DNA of 64,000 nt from an uncultured Oscillibacter sp. (GTDB lineage Bacteria > Bacillota > Clostridia > Oscillospirales > Oscillospiraceae), in contig CAJTKE010000010.1 in the NCBI GenBank assembly GCA_910576865.1, positions 1 through 64,000 on the forward strand. Reading direction: 5' to 3'. A program made the position numbers and the translations under genes. Of this stretch, positions 26,220 through 33,184 are shown piece after piece. The notes under the pieces were generated by a model. That model saw only the letters and a program-made list of their open reading frames with translations. It had not been told where the DNA came from and ran no database searches. Position 1 is the stretch's first letter, and every line of letters starts with the position of its first letter.

Positions 26220-26978
26220 ATGCGCATCATCATCGCCCCGGCGAAGAAAATGGTGGTGGACACGGACAGCTTTGCCGTGGACGGCCTGCCACAGTTTCTG
26301 GAGCGGACAGAGCGACTGAAAACTGTCCTTCAGGGAATGTCTCCCAAAGACCTGCAGGCCCTTTGGAAGTGCAACAACGCGATTGCCAAGTTGAATGTGG
26401 AGCGGCTGGAACAGATGGACCTGCGCCGTAATCTCACCCCAGCGATTCTCTCCTACGAGGGCATTCAGTACCGCTACATGGCCCCCGGCGTGATGGAGAC
26501 GGCCCACCTGGACTACCTCTGGGAGCATCTGCGCATTCTCTCCGGCTTCTATGGCCTGCTGCGTCCCTTCGACGGCGTGACCCCCTATCGGCTGGAGATG
26601 CAGGCGAAACTGGAGGTGGACGGCTGCCGGGATCTGTATCAATTTTGGGGGAACCGCCTGGCTCGACAGTTGGCCTTGGAGACGGATTTTGTGCTGAATC
26701 TGGCCTCCAGGGAGTACAGCAGAGCGGTGGAGGTCCATCTGCCCAAAACCGTCCGATTTGTCACCTGTGCCTTTGGAGAGTGGAAAGACGGCCAGATCGT
26801 CGAAAAGGGCACCAAATGCAAGATGGCCCGTGGGCAGATGGTACGCTGGCTGGCGGAGAACCAAATCAAAAGCCCGGAGGATCTCCAGACCTTTGACCAA
26901 CTGGGCTATCGATTCTGCCGCTCCACATCGGTGGGGAATCACACCGCTTATCTTTGGATACAGTCCCGCAAGGATTGA
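26220..26978 (+). CDS. yaaA: Peroxide-stress protein YaaA (UPF0246)
   Basis: 252 aa starting MRIIIAPAKKM, the family signature, with FYGLLRPFDGVTPYRLEM in the middle and a CAFGEWKDGQIVEKGTKCKM region. In E. coli YaaA limits free iron and DNA damage during peroxide stress and has a DNA-binding fold. The start at 26220 fits the family; an ATG 18 bp earlier overlaps the previous stop. Last gene of the operon. Confidence 0.88.
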   Translation: MRIIIAPAKKMVVDTDSFAVDGLPQFLERTERLKTVLQGMSPKDLQALWKCNNAIAKLNVERLEQMDLRRNLTPAILSYEGIQYRYMAPGVMETAHLDYLWEHLRILSGFYGLLRPFDGVTPYRLEMQAKLEVDGCRDLYQFWGNRLARQLALETDFVLNLASREYSRAVEVHLPKTVRFVTCAFGEWKDGQIVEKGTKCKMARGQMVRWLAENQIKSPEDLQTFDQLGYRFCRSTSVGNHTAYLWIQSRKD

Positions 26979-27138
26979 GCTGTTTCCCGACCGGAAGCGG
27001 CTCAATATTCCGTGCTCAACAGGAAATCCGAAACGTGCATCGTCTTGATTCCCTGGTAATTTCCGCTGGTCTGTTTGTTGATGCGGGGGTATTTTTATAT
27101 CGCTAAAGTATATGGCTATAACCGTAATACTCACTTAA

Positions 27139-27179
27139 TATCAAAAGTTTTGCGGTTTATACCCGTAAAACTTTTGATA
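27139..27179. repeat. Long imperfect palindrome in the gap 26979-27267
   Basis: Arms TATCAAAAGTTTT-G-CGG and CCG-T-AAAACTTTTGATA match at all but one internal base around a 6-7 nt centre. It lies about 95 bp upstream of the promoter of the next gene. No T-run follows on either strand. It is a candidate operator or element end. The rest of this gap (26979-27138) shows nothing I recognise. Confidence 0.65.
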
Positions 27180-27246
27180 CAGTCATTGCAGCCCCCTGAT
27201 TTTAAGAAGTGAACCTGAGTTTTGCTCCCCTTTTATTGCAACCATC

Positions 27247-27323
27247 TTTAACATTTCTCATAATGTATTGACAAAGCAGATTTTTCTGCTACAATGTAAC
27301 GATTTAACATTGAAATGTTAAAT
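27247..27323 (+). promoter_or_regulatory. Promoter with palindromic operator
   Basis: TTGACA (27268-27273), 16-bp spacer, TACAAT (27290-27295). A 22-bp palindrome, ATTTAACATT-GA-AATGTTAAAT (27302-27323), covers the expected start of transcription. An extra half-site TTTAACATT (27247-27255) lies upstream of the -35. The layout is that of a repressor site. Confidence 0.75.
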
Positions 27324-27353
27324 GGGAGGCATGGGCAGAAAGGAAGAAGACAA

Positions 27354-28013
27354 ATGTTCAGAATTGTTGATGAAGCAGAGTGCAAAAGATATCGTTTAGA
27401 TTGTTCCTCTGTACTGAAAAAAGTGTGCCTAATGCTAAAAGAAAAGGGAATTTCCGCTCAATTTACACTTGTGGGCAGTGGTGCGAGGAATATGGTGACG
27501 AGAAATGGCGATGGGCCATTCGACCTTGACTATAATCTCGAAATCATTAAAGCACCGGAAGAGTATTGGAATAATTTGCGCAGTTTGAAAGATACCATCC
27601 GCATTTTGCTGGATAAAGCGGCAGGCCTGAAATGCTTTTCCGAATCACAAGACTCAACTTCCTGCCTGACGGCTCTGTTACACTTTAAAGATGAGCCTGC
27701 AATTAAATTCAAATTTGACGTTGCAATTGTCTCCAGAAATTCTAAAGGAAAGCTGCGCCGGTTGATTCACAATAAAAATGCCTGGGGTCTTGGGATGGAT
27801 CAATATGTTTGGAATGAGATTCCTGATTCTCACAATGTTGCACAAAAAGTAAAGAGACTCAAAGCAGAAGGACTGTGGCTTACAGTAAGAGATCGATACG
27901 TTGACCGAAAAAATACGTATTTATCTCGTTGGTTGGATAAAGATCATCCTTCATTTATCATTTACATCGAAACGGTCAATGAGATATATTACAAATATTT
28001 TGGATTGGTGTAG
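27354..28013 (+). CDS. Nucleotidyltransferase-fold protein
   Basis: 219 aa. Residues 38-65 read TLVGSGARNMVTR then GPFDLDYNLEI: a GS-containing turn followed by Asp-Leu-Asp, as in the active site of the polymerase-beta-like superfamily. KFKFDVAIV could give the third carboxylate. ATG at 27354 follows AAGGAAG. A 22-codon reading frame starting at 27331 overlaps its start and might be a leader. The gene stands alone behind a regulated promoter. Possible roles are tRNA or nucleotide modification, or a MNT-like toxin or antitoxin, but none is proven. Confidence 0.65.
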   Translation: MFRIVDEAECKRYRLDCSSVLKKVCLMLKEKGISAQFTLVGSGARNMVTRNGDGPFDLDYNLEIIKAPEEYWNNLRSLKDTIRILLDKAAGLKCFSESQDSTSCLTALLHFKDEPAIKFKFDVAIVSRNSKGKLRRLIHNKNAWGLGMDQYVWNEIPDSHNVAQKVKRLKAEGLWLTVRDRYVDRKNTYLSRWLDKDHPSFIIYIETVNEIYYKYFGLV

Positions 28014-28048
28014 GCAACTTTCCAGTCAAAAGAAACTCCATATAAAAT

Positions 28049-28080
28049 CCCCAGATTCAGGGAAAACTGAATCCGGGGTG
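28049..28080 (+). promoter_or_regulatory. Hairpin that can mask a Shine-Dalgarno site
   Basis: CCCC-A-GATTCAG (28049-28060) pairs with CTGAATC-C-GGGG (28067-28078). The GGGGTG at 28075-28080 is also the ribosome site of the gene starting at 28088. Without a U-tract it is a poor terminator but would hide the site when folded. Confidence 0.6.
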
Positions 28081-28087
28081 ATAAATT

Positions 28088-28999
28088 ATGGAATTTTTCC
28101 GCGGTACAAATAGGACAGGCCCCTATTTTGAGGGCTGGTATTTCAAGCACCAGAACCCGCAGGGGCAGACTCTCGCGCTGATTCCCGCATTTCATATCGA
28201 TAGAGATGGACGCCGCACCGCCTCCCTCCAGGTCATTTCAAAGGATCAGGCGTGGTGGCTGGAATACCCGGAAGCACAGCTGAAAATCTCCCGGCAACCT
28301 TTTCAAGTGCAGATCGGGCAGTCCAGCTTTGGCCGTCAAGGGATCGACCTTCATATCCAACAGGACAATCTTTCCCTCTACAGCTCACTGCGCTACAGCC
28401 CTTTAACTGCTCTGCGGTCTGACATTATGGGGCCGTTTCGATTTTTCGCAGGGATGCAGTGCGCCCACGGCGTCATCAGCATGGGGCATTCTCTGAGCGG
28501 TGCGCTGGAACTGAATGGTGAGCATTTGGATTTTTCCGATGGAATCGGATACATTGAGACGGACCGGGGCCGCTCCTTTCCCGACAAGTACCTCTGGACG
28601 CAGTGCGTCTGGGACGGGCCGGAGCGCGGCAGTCTGATGCTTGCAATTGCGACGATCCCCCTGCCTGTGGGCGGCTTCACTGGCTGTATCTGCTCCGTTT
28701 TTTATGGAGGCAAGGAATATCGCTTGGCAACCTATCGGGGCGCCAGAATTGCAAAGTGGTCTCCCTCCGGTGCGGTGGTTCGTCAGGGGAAGTACCACCT
28801 GGAAGTCGAATTGCTGAACGAGCGGCGGCAGGCCCTTCGCGCCCCGGTGGAGGGCCGCATGGAGCGCACCATCCACGAGAGCCTCTGCGCGGAGGTACGC
28901 TACCGTTTCTGGTACGGGGACAGCCTCCTGTTTCAGCACACGGACCTCAATGCCAGCTTTGAATGTTCCGGTTTAGCCCGTTCACCGACCGTTCGGTGA
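28088..28999 (+). CDS. Tocopherol cyclase-like family protein
   Basis: 303 aa, beta-rich. The motif GPYFEGWYFKHQNP at residues 11-24 and the later DGIGYIETDRGRSFPDKYLW region are typical of the tocopherol-cyclase-like family, in which the whole protein forms a lipocalin-like double sandwich. In bacteria without tocopherol the substrate is unknown. No signal peptide. GGGGTGAT lies 7 bp before the ATG, inside a hairpin. It may be co-transcribed with the upstream nucleotidyltransferase-fold gene, 74 bp away. Confidence 0.8.
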   Translation: MEFFRGTNRTGPYFEGWYFKHQNPQGQTLALIPAFHIDRDGRRTASLQVISKDQAWWLEYPEAQLKISRQPFQVQIGQSSFGRQGIDLHIQQDNLSLYSSLRYSPLTALRSDIMGPFRFFAGMQCAHGVISMGHSLSGALELNGEHLDFSDGIGYIETDRGRSFPDKYLWTQCVWDGPERGSLMLAIATIPLPVGGFTGCICSVFYGGKEYRLATYRGARIAKWSPSGAVVRQGKYHLEVELLNERRQALRAPVEGRMERTIHESLCAEVRYRFWYGDSLLFQHTDLNASFECSGLARSPTVR

Positions 29000-29236
29000 A
29001 TGATCTGTGCTGCAGGGCATTTTGCCTACCATTTCTACGTCATATTTTATCCAGTTAGTCGTTTTTTCAATTTAGCAACTGAATATTTTGACGTGCAGAA
29101 AATACACATGGAACTCTAAATTTTAATCGGGCTCTAATTCTTTGTATAATTCCTACGCAAAATTTGAGTGCCTGCTTTGACAGAAAACCGTTGCAAAGCT
29201 TTCCTGCCAGAGTTACAATGCAGACAGCAAAAATAT

Positions 29237-29294
29237 GAAACGCTTCCCGCTCAGCACCGACGGAAAACCGATGGTCAGAGGCGGGAAGCGTTTC
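29237..29294. repeat. 14-bp inverted repeat near the end of the accessory region
   Basis: GAAACGCTTCCCGC and its exact complement are separated by 30 nt. The sequence 29000-29428 is AT-rich and carries no credible gene. With the tRNA fragment just downstream, this is a candidate recombinase-binding or terminal structure. Confidence 0.5.
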
Positions 29295-29430
29295 TGACCA
29301 CAGAACCTGCCACAGACGCAGCCGGAACACATGGAGAACAGCCAGTTAAAGAGGCTTATAGATAAAGTAAAATCCAGCAGAAACGGCCAAAAAGAGTGAA
29401 AACAAGCCGAAAAAGTTTTATGAATCTTTT

Positions 29431-29473
29431 CGCATCCGAGAGGTCGAGAGTTCGAATCTCTTCAGGTCCACCA
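29431..29473 (+). tRNA. 3' fragment of a tRNA, probably tRNA-Ala(CGC): element scar
   Basis: From 29431 the sequence fits the 3' half of a tRNA: CGC anticodon, A-T, stem CCGAG, variable loop AGGTC, T-arm GAGAG-TTCGAAT-CTCTT, acceptor strand CAGGTCC, discriminator A and CCA. U70 in the acceptor strand fits the G3-U70 identity pair of alanine tRNA. The preceding bases cannot form the 5' half. Integrases that use tRNA 3' ends leave such a fragment at one end, so the island probably ends here. Confidence 0.75.
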
Positions 29474-29477
29474 CGAG

Positions 29478-29511
29478 AAAAGCCTGTAACCGCAAGGGTT
29501 ACAGGCTTTTT
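29478..29511 (+). terminator. Terminator after the tRNA fragment
   Basis: 14-bp perfect stem AAAAGCCTGTAACC / GGTTACAGGCTTTT with a 5-nt loop, ending in a T-run. It probably belonged to the original tRNA transcript and can also end the Fic transcript from the other side. Confidence 0.85.
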
Positions 29512-29564
29512 CCATACCCGGCGGAGGGTCGGTTTCCCTTGGATTTTCCCCCTGGAGCACAAGC

Positions 29565-30809
29565 TCAGGGCGCTTCCGGGGCCCGGGCTTTCACGGAGGT
29601 CTCGGGCCGGTATCCGTCCAGCCTGTCCAAGCGGATTCCATAGTACTTTTCGCGTTTGTACTGCTCCGTTCTCAAAAGGCCCTCCCGGTCGATTTCACCC
29701 AGCTTTTTCCGCAGCGTCGCCCGGCTCAGGTCCAGGTAGGACAGCAGCTCCTGGGTGGAGATCCCGCGCTCGGAGAACAGCTCCGCCTGAACCAGGAAAT
29801 AATAGAGCCTGTAGAAAGTCTGATCGTTCACCTGGGGCAGCTTGATGATCCTTTCTTCGTAGTGGTTCAGCCGCCGGGCCCGTTCCTCCAGGGCGGCCAG
29901 CAGGTGTTCCGTGGATTTATACACGACCCTCAGGAACATGTGCAGGAACGGCGTCAGATCGCCCCGGTTCCGGGGGTGGTTGCAGGTCTTGAAGGCCTCG
30001 TAGTACGCCCGGATGTTTTCCTTGATCGTGTAAGACAGCCGGAAGCTCAGAATCGGCTGCAGTTCCTTTGCCAGCATGTAGCTGCTGATAAAACGATTCA
30101 GCCTCCCGTTTCCGTCGTAAAAGGGGTGGATATAGCCCAGCAGATAGTGGAACACGGATATCCGGTACAGCAGCTCCTTGGAGTCGTCGTTCAAATAGTC
30201 CAGGGCGTCCTCCATGGCGCGGATGATCTTCTCCTCAGGGTAAAGGCCCCGGTGGATTTCCTTTTGCGTGGCCGACTGCACGCTGACAGACCCCTTGCGG
30301 AAAATCTCCCCGTCCGGCATGTTCTCGGGGCAGTCCTCCACCACCTCCCGCAAGGTCAGGTCGTCGTAGACCTGACGGATGTCCGCGCAGGTCCTCAGGG
30401 GGATGTCCTCGTTGGTCTGCAGCATCAGGTACTTCTGCACCAGGCCCCGGAACCGGGTGTGCTGATCCTGCCGCCCCAGGTTCATCAAAATGCCGTCAAT
30501 TTCCCGCCGGGTGCTGTGGACGCCCTCGATGTTGTTCGTCAACACAATCTCGTCGATCAGGCAGCGCTTGGAAAACTGCTCCAGGGCCACCTCCGGCAGC
30601 TCCTTGCACAGGAACAGGATTTTCTTGTCCATCTTCTGGATGGACAGCATCCGATCCTGTATCTCAGGCGTCACGACAAAAAAGGCGGGAAACTGGCCGA
30701 CCGTGAAATCAATATGTTGGGCGTAGGGACTGTTGAACCGCTGGGCGTAAATGTCCTCATAACGGTCCGGCTCCACATAGAACAATTTTATGAGCTCCAC
30801 GTAAGACAC
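29565..30809 (-). CDS. Fic family AMP-transferase with inhibitory helix and C-terminal HTH
   Basis: 414 aa. The inhibitory motif TNNIEGV is near residue 92, the Fic motif HPFYDGNGRLNR at about 228, and a winged helix follows near 350 (ISTQELLSYLDLSRATLRKK). Fic enzymes transfer AMP from ATP to protein hydroxyls, and the Glu of the inhibitory helix keeps the enzyme off. This is the internal-inhibitor class with a DNA-binding tail, often autoregulated. The promoter region has a perfect 16-bp-arm palindrome. It lies just inside core-composition DNA beside the tRNA scar. Confidence 0.9.
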   Translation of the reverse strand: MSYVELIKLFYVEPDRYEDIYAQRFNSPYAQHIDFTVGQFPAFFVVTPEIQDRMLSIQKMDKKILFLCKELPEVALEQFSKRCLIDEIVLTNNIEGVHSTRREIDGILMNLGRQDQHTRFRGLVQKYLMLQTNEDIPLRTCADIRQVYDDLTLREVVEDCPENMPDGEIFRKGSVSVQSATQKEIHRGLYPEEKIIRAMEDALDYLNDDSKELLYRISVFHYLLGYIHPFYDGNGRLNRFISSYMLAKELQPILSFRLSYTIKENIRAYYEAFKTCNHPRNRGDLTPFLHMFLRVVYKSTEHLLAALEERARRLNHYEERIIKLPQVNDQTFYRLYYFLVQAELFSERGISTQELLSYLDLSRATLRKKLGEIDREGLLRTEQYKREKYYGIRLDRLDGYRPETSVKARAPEAP

Positions 30810-30874
30810 CTTCTGTTTCCTCCTTTACGTTGTTATTTCGACCGGTATTTTATTTAAGTATAGCCTGCCCGAAA

Positions 30875-30914
30875 ATTGACATTGATAAAAAGGCCGGGTT
30901 TTATCAATGTCAAT
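30875..30914. promoter_or_regulatory. Perfect palindrome upstream of fic
   Basis: ATTGACATTGATAAAA (30875-30890), 8-bp centre, exact complement (30899-30914). It adjoins a minus-strand TATACT box about 46 bp before the Fic ATG and covers the expected -35, so a repressor bound here would block fic. Confidence 0.7.
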
Positions 30915-30991
30915 CATTTTACCATAAGAACTTTGTAAAAATCAAGCCTATTGAGACGCTTCCTTTTCTTTTTCGGCGAGGCCACCGCTCC

Positions 30992-31020
30992 TTGACAAGG
31001 TAATCGTTTACCGATATAAT
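30992..31020 (+). promoter_or_regulatory. Consensus promoter with LacI-type operator in the spacer
   Basis: TTGACA (30992-30997), 17 bp, TATAAT (31015-31020): a perfect sigma-A promoter. The spacer contains GGTAA-TCGT-TTACC (30999-31012), which resembles LacI/CcpA-family sites. It drives the NifU-like/GGGtGRT pair. Confidence 0.75.
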
Positions 31021-31098
31021 ATGAGCGCGCGAAACTCCGGGAAGCGCTCTCCTGGGCGCGCTCCCGAACAATACAAAAAAGGAAAGGATTGGACGACT

Positions 31099-31791
31099 AT
31101 GATCTATTCCACCGAAGTGCAGAACATGTGCCCCGTCGCCAAGGGCGCGTACCACGGTCCCGCTCCCATCCCCGAGGAGGGCAAGTGGGTCCAGGCCAAG
31201 GAGATCAAGGACATCTCCGGCCTCACCCACGGCGTGGGCTGGTGCGCCCCCCAGCAGGGCGCGTGCAAGCTGACCCTCAACGTCAAGGACGGCGTCATCG
31301 AGGAGGCCCTGGTGGAGACCCTGGGCTGCTCCGGTATGACCCACTCCGCCGCCATGGCCTCCGAGATCCTCATCGGCAAGACGCTGCTGGAGGCCCTGAA
31401 CACCGACCTGGTGTGCGACGCCATCAACACCGCCATGCGGGAGCTGTTCCTCCAGATCGTCTACGGCCGGACCCAGACCGCGTTCTCCGAGGGCGGCCTG
31501 CCCGTGGGCGCCTCCCTGGAGGACCTGGGCAAGGGCCTTCGCTCTCAGGTGGGCACCATGTTCGGCACCAAGGCCAAGGGCCCCCGGTATCTGGAGATGG
31601 CCGAGGGCTATGTGACCCGGATCGCCCTGAACAAGGACGACGAGATCATCGGCTATGAGTTCGTGAACCTGGGCAAGATGATGGACGCCATCAAGAAGGG
31701 CACCGACGCCAACGAGGCCCTGGAAAAAGCCAAGGGCCGCTATGGCCAGTTCGACGGGGCCGCCAAGTATATCGACCCCCGTCACGAGTAA
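31099..31791 (+). CDS. NifU/IscU-like iron-sulfur scaffold paired with GGGtGRT protein
   Basis: 230 aa. The GACKLTLNVKDGVIEEALVE strand and ETLGCSGMTHSAAMAS helix resemble the IscU/NifU scaffold fold, with conserved Cys in GACK, LGCSG and LVCDA. The C-terminal 80 residues are specific to this clostridial subfamily. It precedes the GGGtGRT gene by 19 bp with its own strong promoter. The pair is widely conserved in anaerobic Firmicutes, but its client is unknown. ATG at 31099 has an AAGGAAAGGA region upstream. Confidence 0.78.
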   Translation: MIYSTEVQNMCPVAKGAYHGPAPIPEEGKWVQAKEIKDISGLTHGVGWCAPQQGACKLTLNVKDGVIEEALVETLGCSGMTHSAAMASEILIGKTLLEALNTDLVCDAINTAMRELFLQIVYGRTQTAFSEGGLPVGASLEDLGKGLRSQVGTMFGTKAKGPRYLEMAEGYVTRIALNKDDEIIGYEFVNLGKMMDAIKKGTDANEALEKAKGRYGQFDGAAKYIDPRHE

Positions 31792-31810
31792 GAAAAGGAG
31801 GAATTGAGAA

Positions 31811-32809
31811 ATGGCTCTGTTTGAAAGCTACGAGAGAAGAATCGACAAGATCAATTCCGTCCTGTCTCAGTACGGAATCAAGAGCGTGGAGGAGTGCCGG
31901 GAGATCTGCAAGGCCGCCGGCTTCGATCCCTACGAGATCGTCAAGGGTATTCAGCCCATCTGCTTTGAAAACGCCTGCTGGGCCTACTGCGTGGGCGCGG
32001 CCATCGCGCTGAAGAAAAACGTGGCCACCGCCGCCGAGGCCGCAGAAAGCATCGGCGAGGGCCTCCAGGCCTTCTGCATCCCCGGGTCTGTTGCTGACGA
32101 CCGCAAGGTGGGCCTGGGCCACGGGAACCTGGGCGCCATGCTCCTCCGGGACGAGACCAAGTGCTTCGCCTTCCTGGCGGGCCACGAGTCCTTCGCCGCC
32201 GCCGAGGGCGCCATCGGCATCGTCCGCAACGCCAACAAGGCCCGCAAGGAGCCCCTCCGGGTCATCCTCAACGGCCTGGGCAAGGACGCCGCCCAGATCA
32301 TCAGCCGGATCAACGGCTTCACCTATGTTCAGACGCAGTTTGATTACGCCACCGGCGAGGTGAAGGTGGTCAAGGAGTTCAAATACTCCGAGGGCGAGCG
32401 GGCCAATGTCCGCTGCTTCGGCGCGGACGACGTCCGGGAGGGCGTGGCCATCATGCACCTGGAGGGCGTGGATGTGTCCATCACCGGCAACTCCACCAAC
32501 CCCACCCGGTTCCAGCATCCCGTGGCCGGCACTTACAAGAAAGAGTGCTGGGAGCAGGGGAAGAAATACTTCTCCGTGGCCTCCGGCGGCGGCACGGGCC
32601 GCACGCTGCACCCCGACAACATGGCCGCCGGCCCCGCCAGCTACGGCATGACCGACACCATGGGCCGGATGCACTCCGACGCCCAGTTCGCCGGCAGCTC
32701 CTCCGTCCCCGCTCACGTGGAGATGATGGGCTTCCTGGGCATGGGCAACAACCCCATGGTGGGCGCGACTGTCGCCGTTGCGGTGGCCGTGGCGGAGAGC
32801 AGGAAGTAA
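31811..32809 (+). CDS. GGGtGRT family protein
   Basis: 332 aa. The signature ASGGGTGRTLHPDNMA lies near residue 258. The family, named after this motif, is a soluble protein of unknown function that occurs beside the NifU-like gene in clostridia and some methanogens. The glycine-rich loop may bind a nucleotide or cofactor. AAAGGAGGAATT lies before the ATG. Full length, followed by a perfect terminator. Confidence 0.88.
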   Translation: MALFESYERRIDKINSVLSQYGIKSVEECREICKAAGFDPYEIVKGIQPICFENACWAYCVGAAIALKKNVATAAEAAESIGEGLQAFCIPGSVADDRKVGLGHGNLGAMLLRDETKCFAFLAGHESFAAAEGAIGIVRNANKARKEPLRVILNGLGKDAAQIISRINGFTYVQTQFDYATGEVKVVKEFKYSEGERANVRCFGADDVREGVAIMHLEGVDVSITGNSTNPTRFQHPVAGTYKKECWEQGKKYFSVASGGGTGRTLHPDNMAAGPASYGMTDTMGRMHSDAQFAGSSSVPAHVEMMGFLGMGNNPMVGATVAVAVAVAESRK

Positions 32810-32832
32810 ACAAAATGTAATATCCGGCACAG

Positions 32833-32864
32833 AAAATCCCCGGAGTGATCACTCCGGGGATTTT
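32833..32864 (+). terminator. Perfect bidirectional terminator
   Basis: 32-bp uninterrupted palindrome AAAATCCCCGGAGT-GATC-ACTCCGGGGATTTT. It ends the GGGtGRT operon and, on the other strand, the small gene at 32882-33052. Confidence 0.9.
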
Positions 32865-32881
32865 CCATGGAAACCGCTGTC

Positions 32882-33052
32882 TCAGCCCATGCTGGACATG
32901 GCGCTGTCCACCGCCGCGCCCAGCTTGTGGACGCTCTGATCCACCTGCTTTTTCACGGTGCGGCGGCTGCTCTGGGGGGCCATCATCCCCGCCACCGCGC
33001 CGGCGGCCATGCCGGCGCCAATGCCCAGGAGTACCCCGGTGCTCTTTTTCAT
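32882..33052 (-). CDS. Small YtxH-like membrane-anchored protein
   Basis: 56 aa: MKKSTGVLLGIGAGMAAGAV, then AGMM and a basic, helical tail with QVDQSVHKL. One N-terminal glycine/alanine membrane segment plus an amphipathic tail resembles YtxH-type proteins. AAAGGGGTGAT lies 5 bp before the ATG, and the coding pattern is GC-rich like its neighbours. Confidence 0.7.
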   Translation of the reverse strand: MKKSTGVLLGIGAGMAAGAVAGMMAPQSSRRTVKKQVDQSVHKLGAAVDSAMSSMG

Positions 33053-33184
33053 CGTTCATCACCCCTTTACCGTACGCCGCCAGTTTGCCCCGCCGGAACA
33101 AAAAAATCCGCCGGGCCCTTTGCCAAAGTCCGCCAGATGCGGTATACTATGGAAAATCAACGCCGTATTCCAGGAGGGAGAGCC

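Noticed and set aside
27331..27399. 22-codon frame overlapping the nucleotidyltransferase start
   Set aside because: Its GGGAGGC ribosome site is only 0-2 bp from the ATG and the peptide has no recognised family. Mentioned as a possible leader only.
1..29473. Prophage
   Set aside because: Integrases and regulators are present but there is no capsid, terminase, portal, tail or lysis gene.
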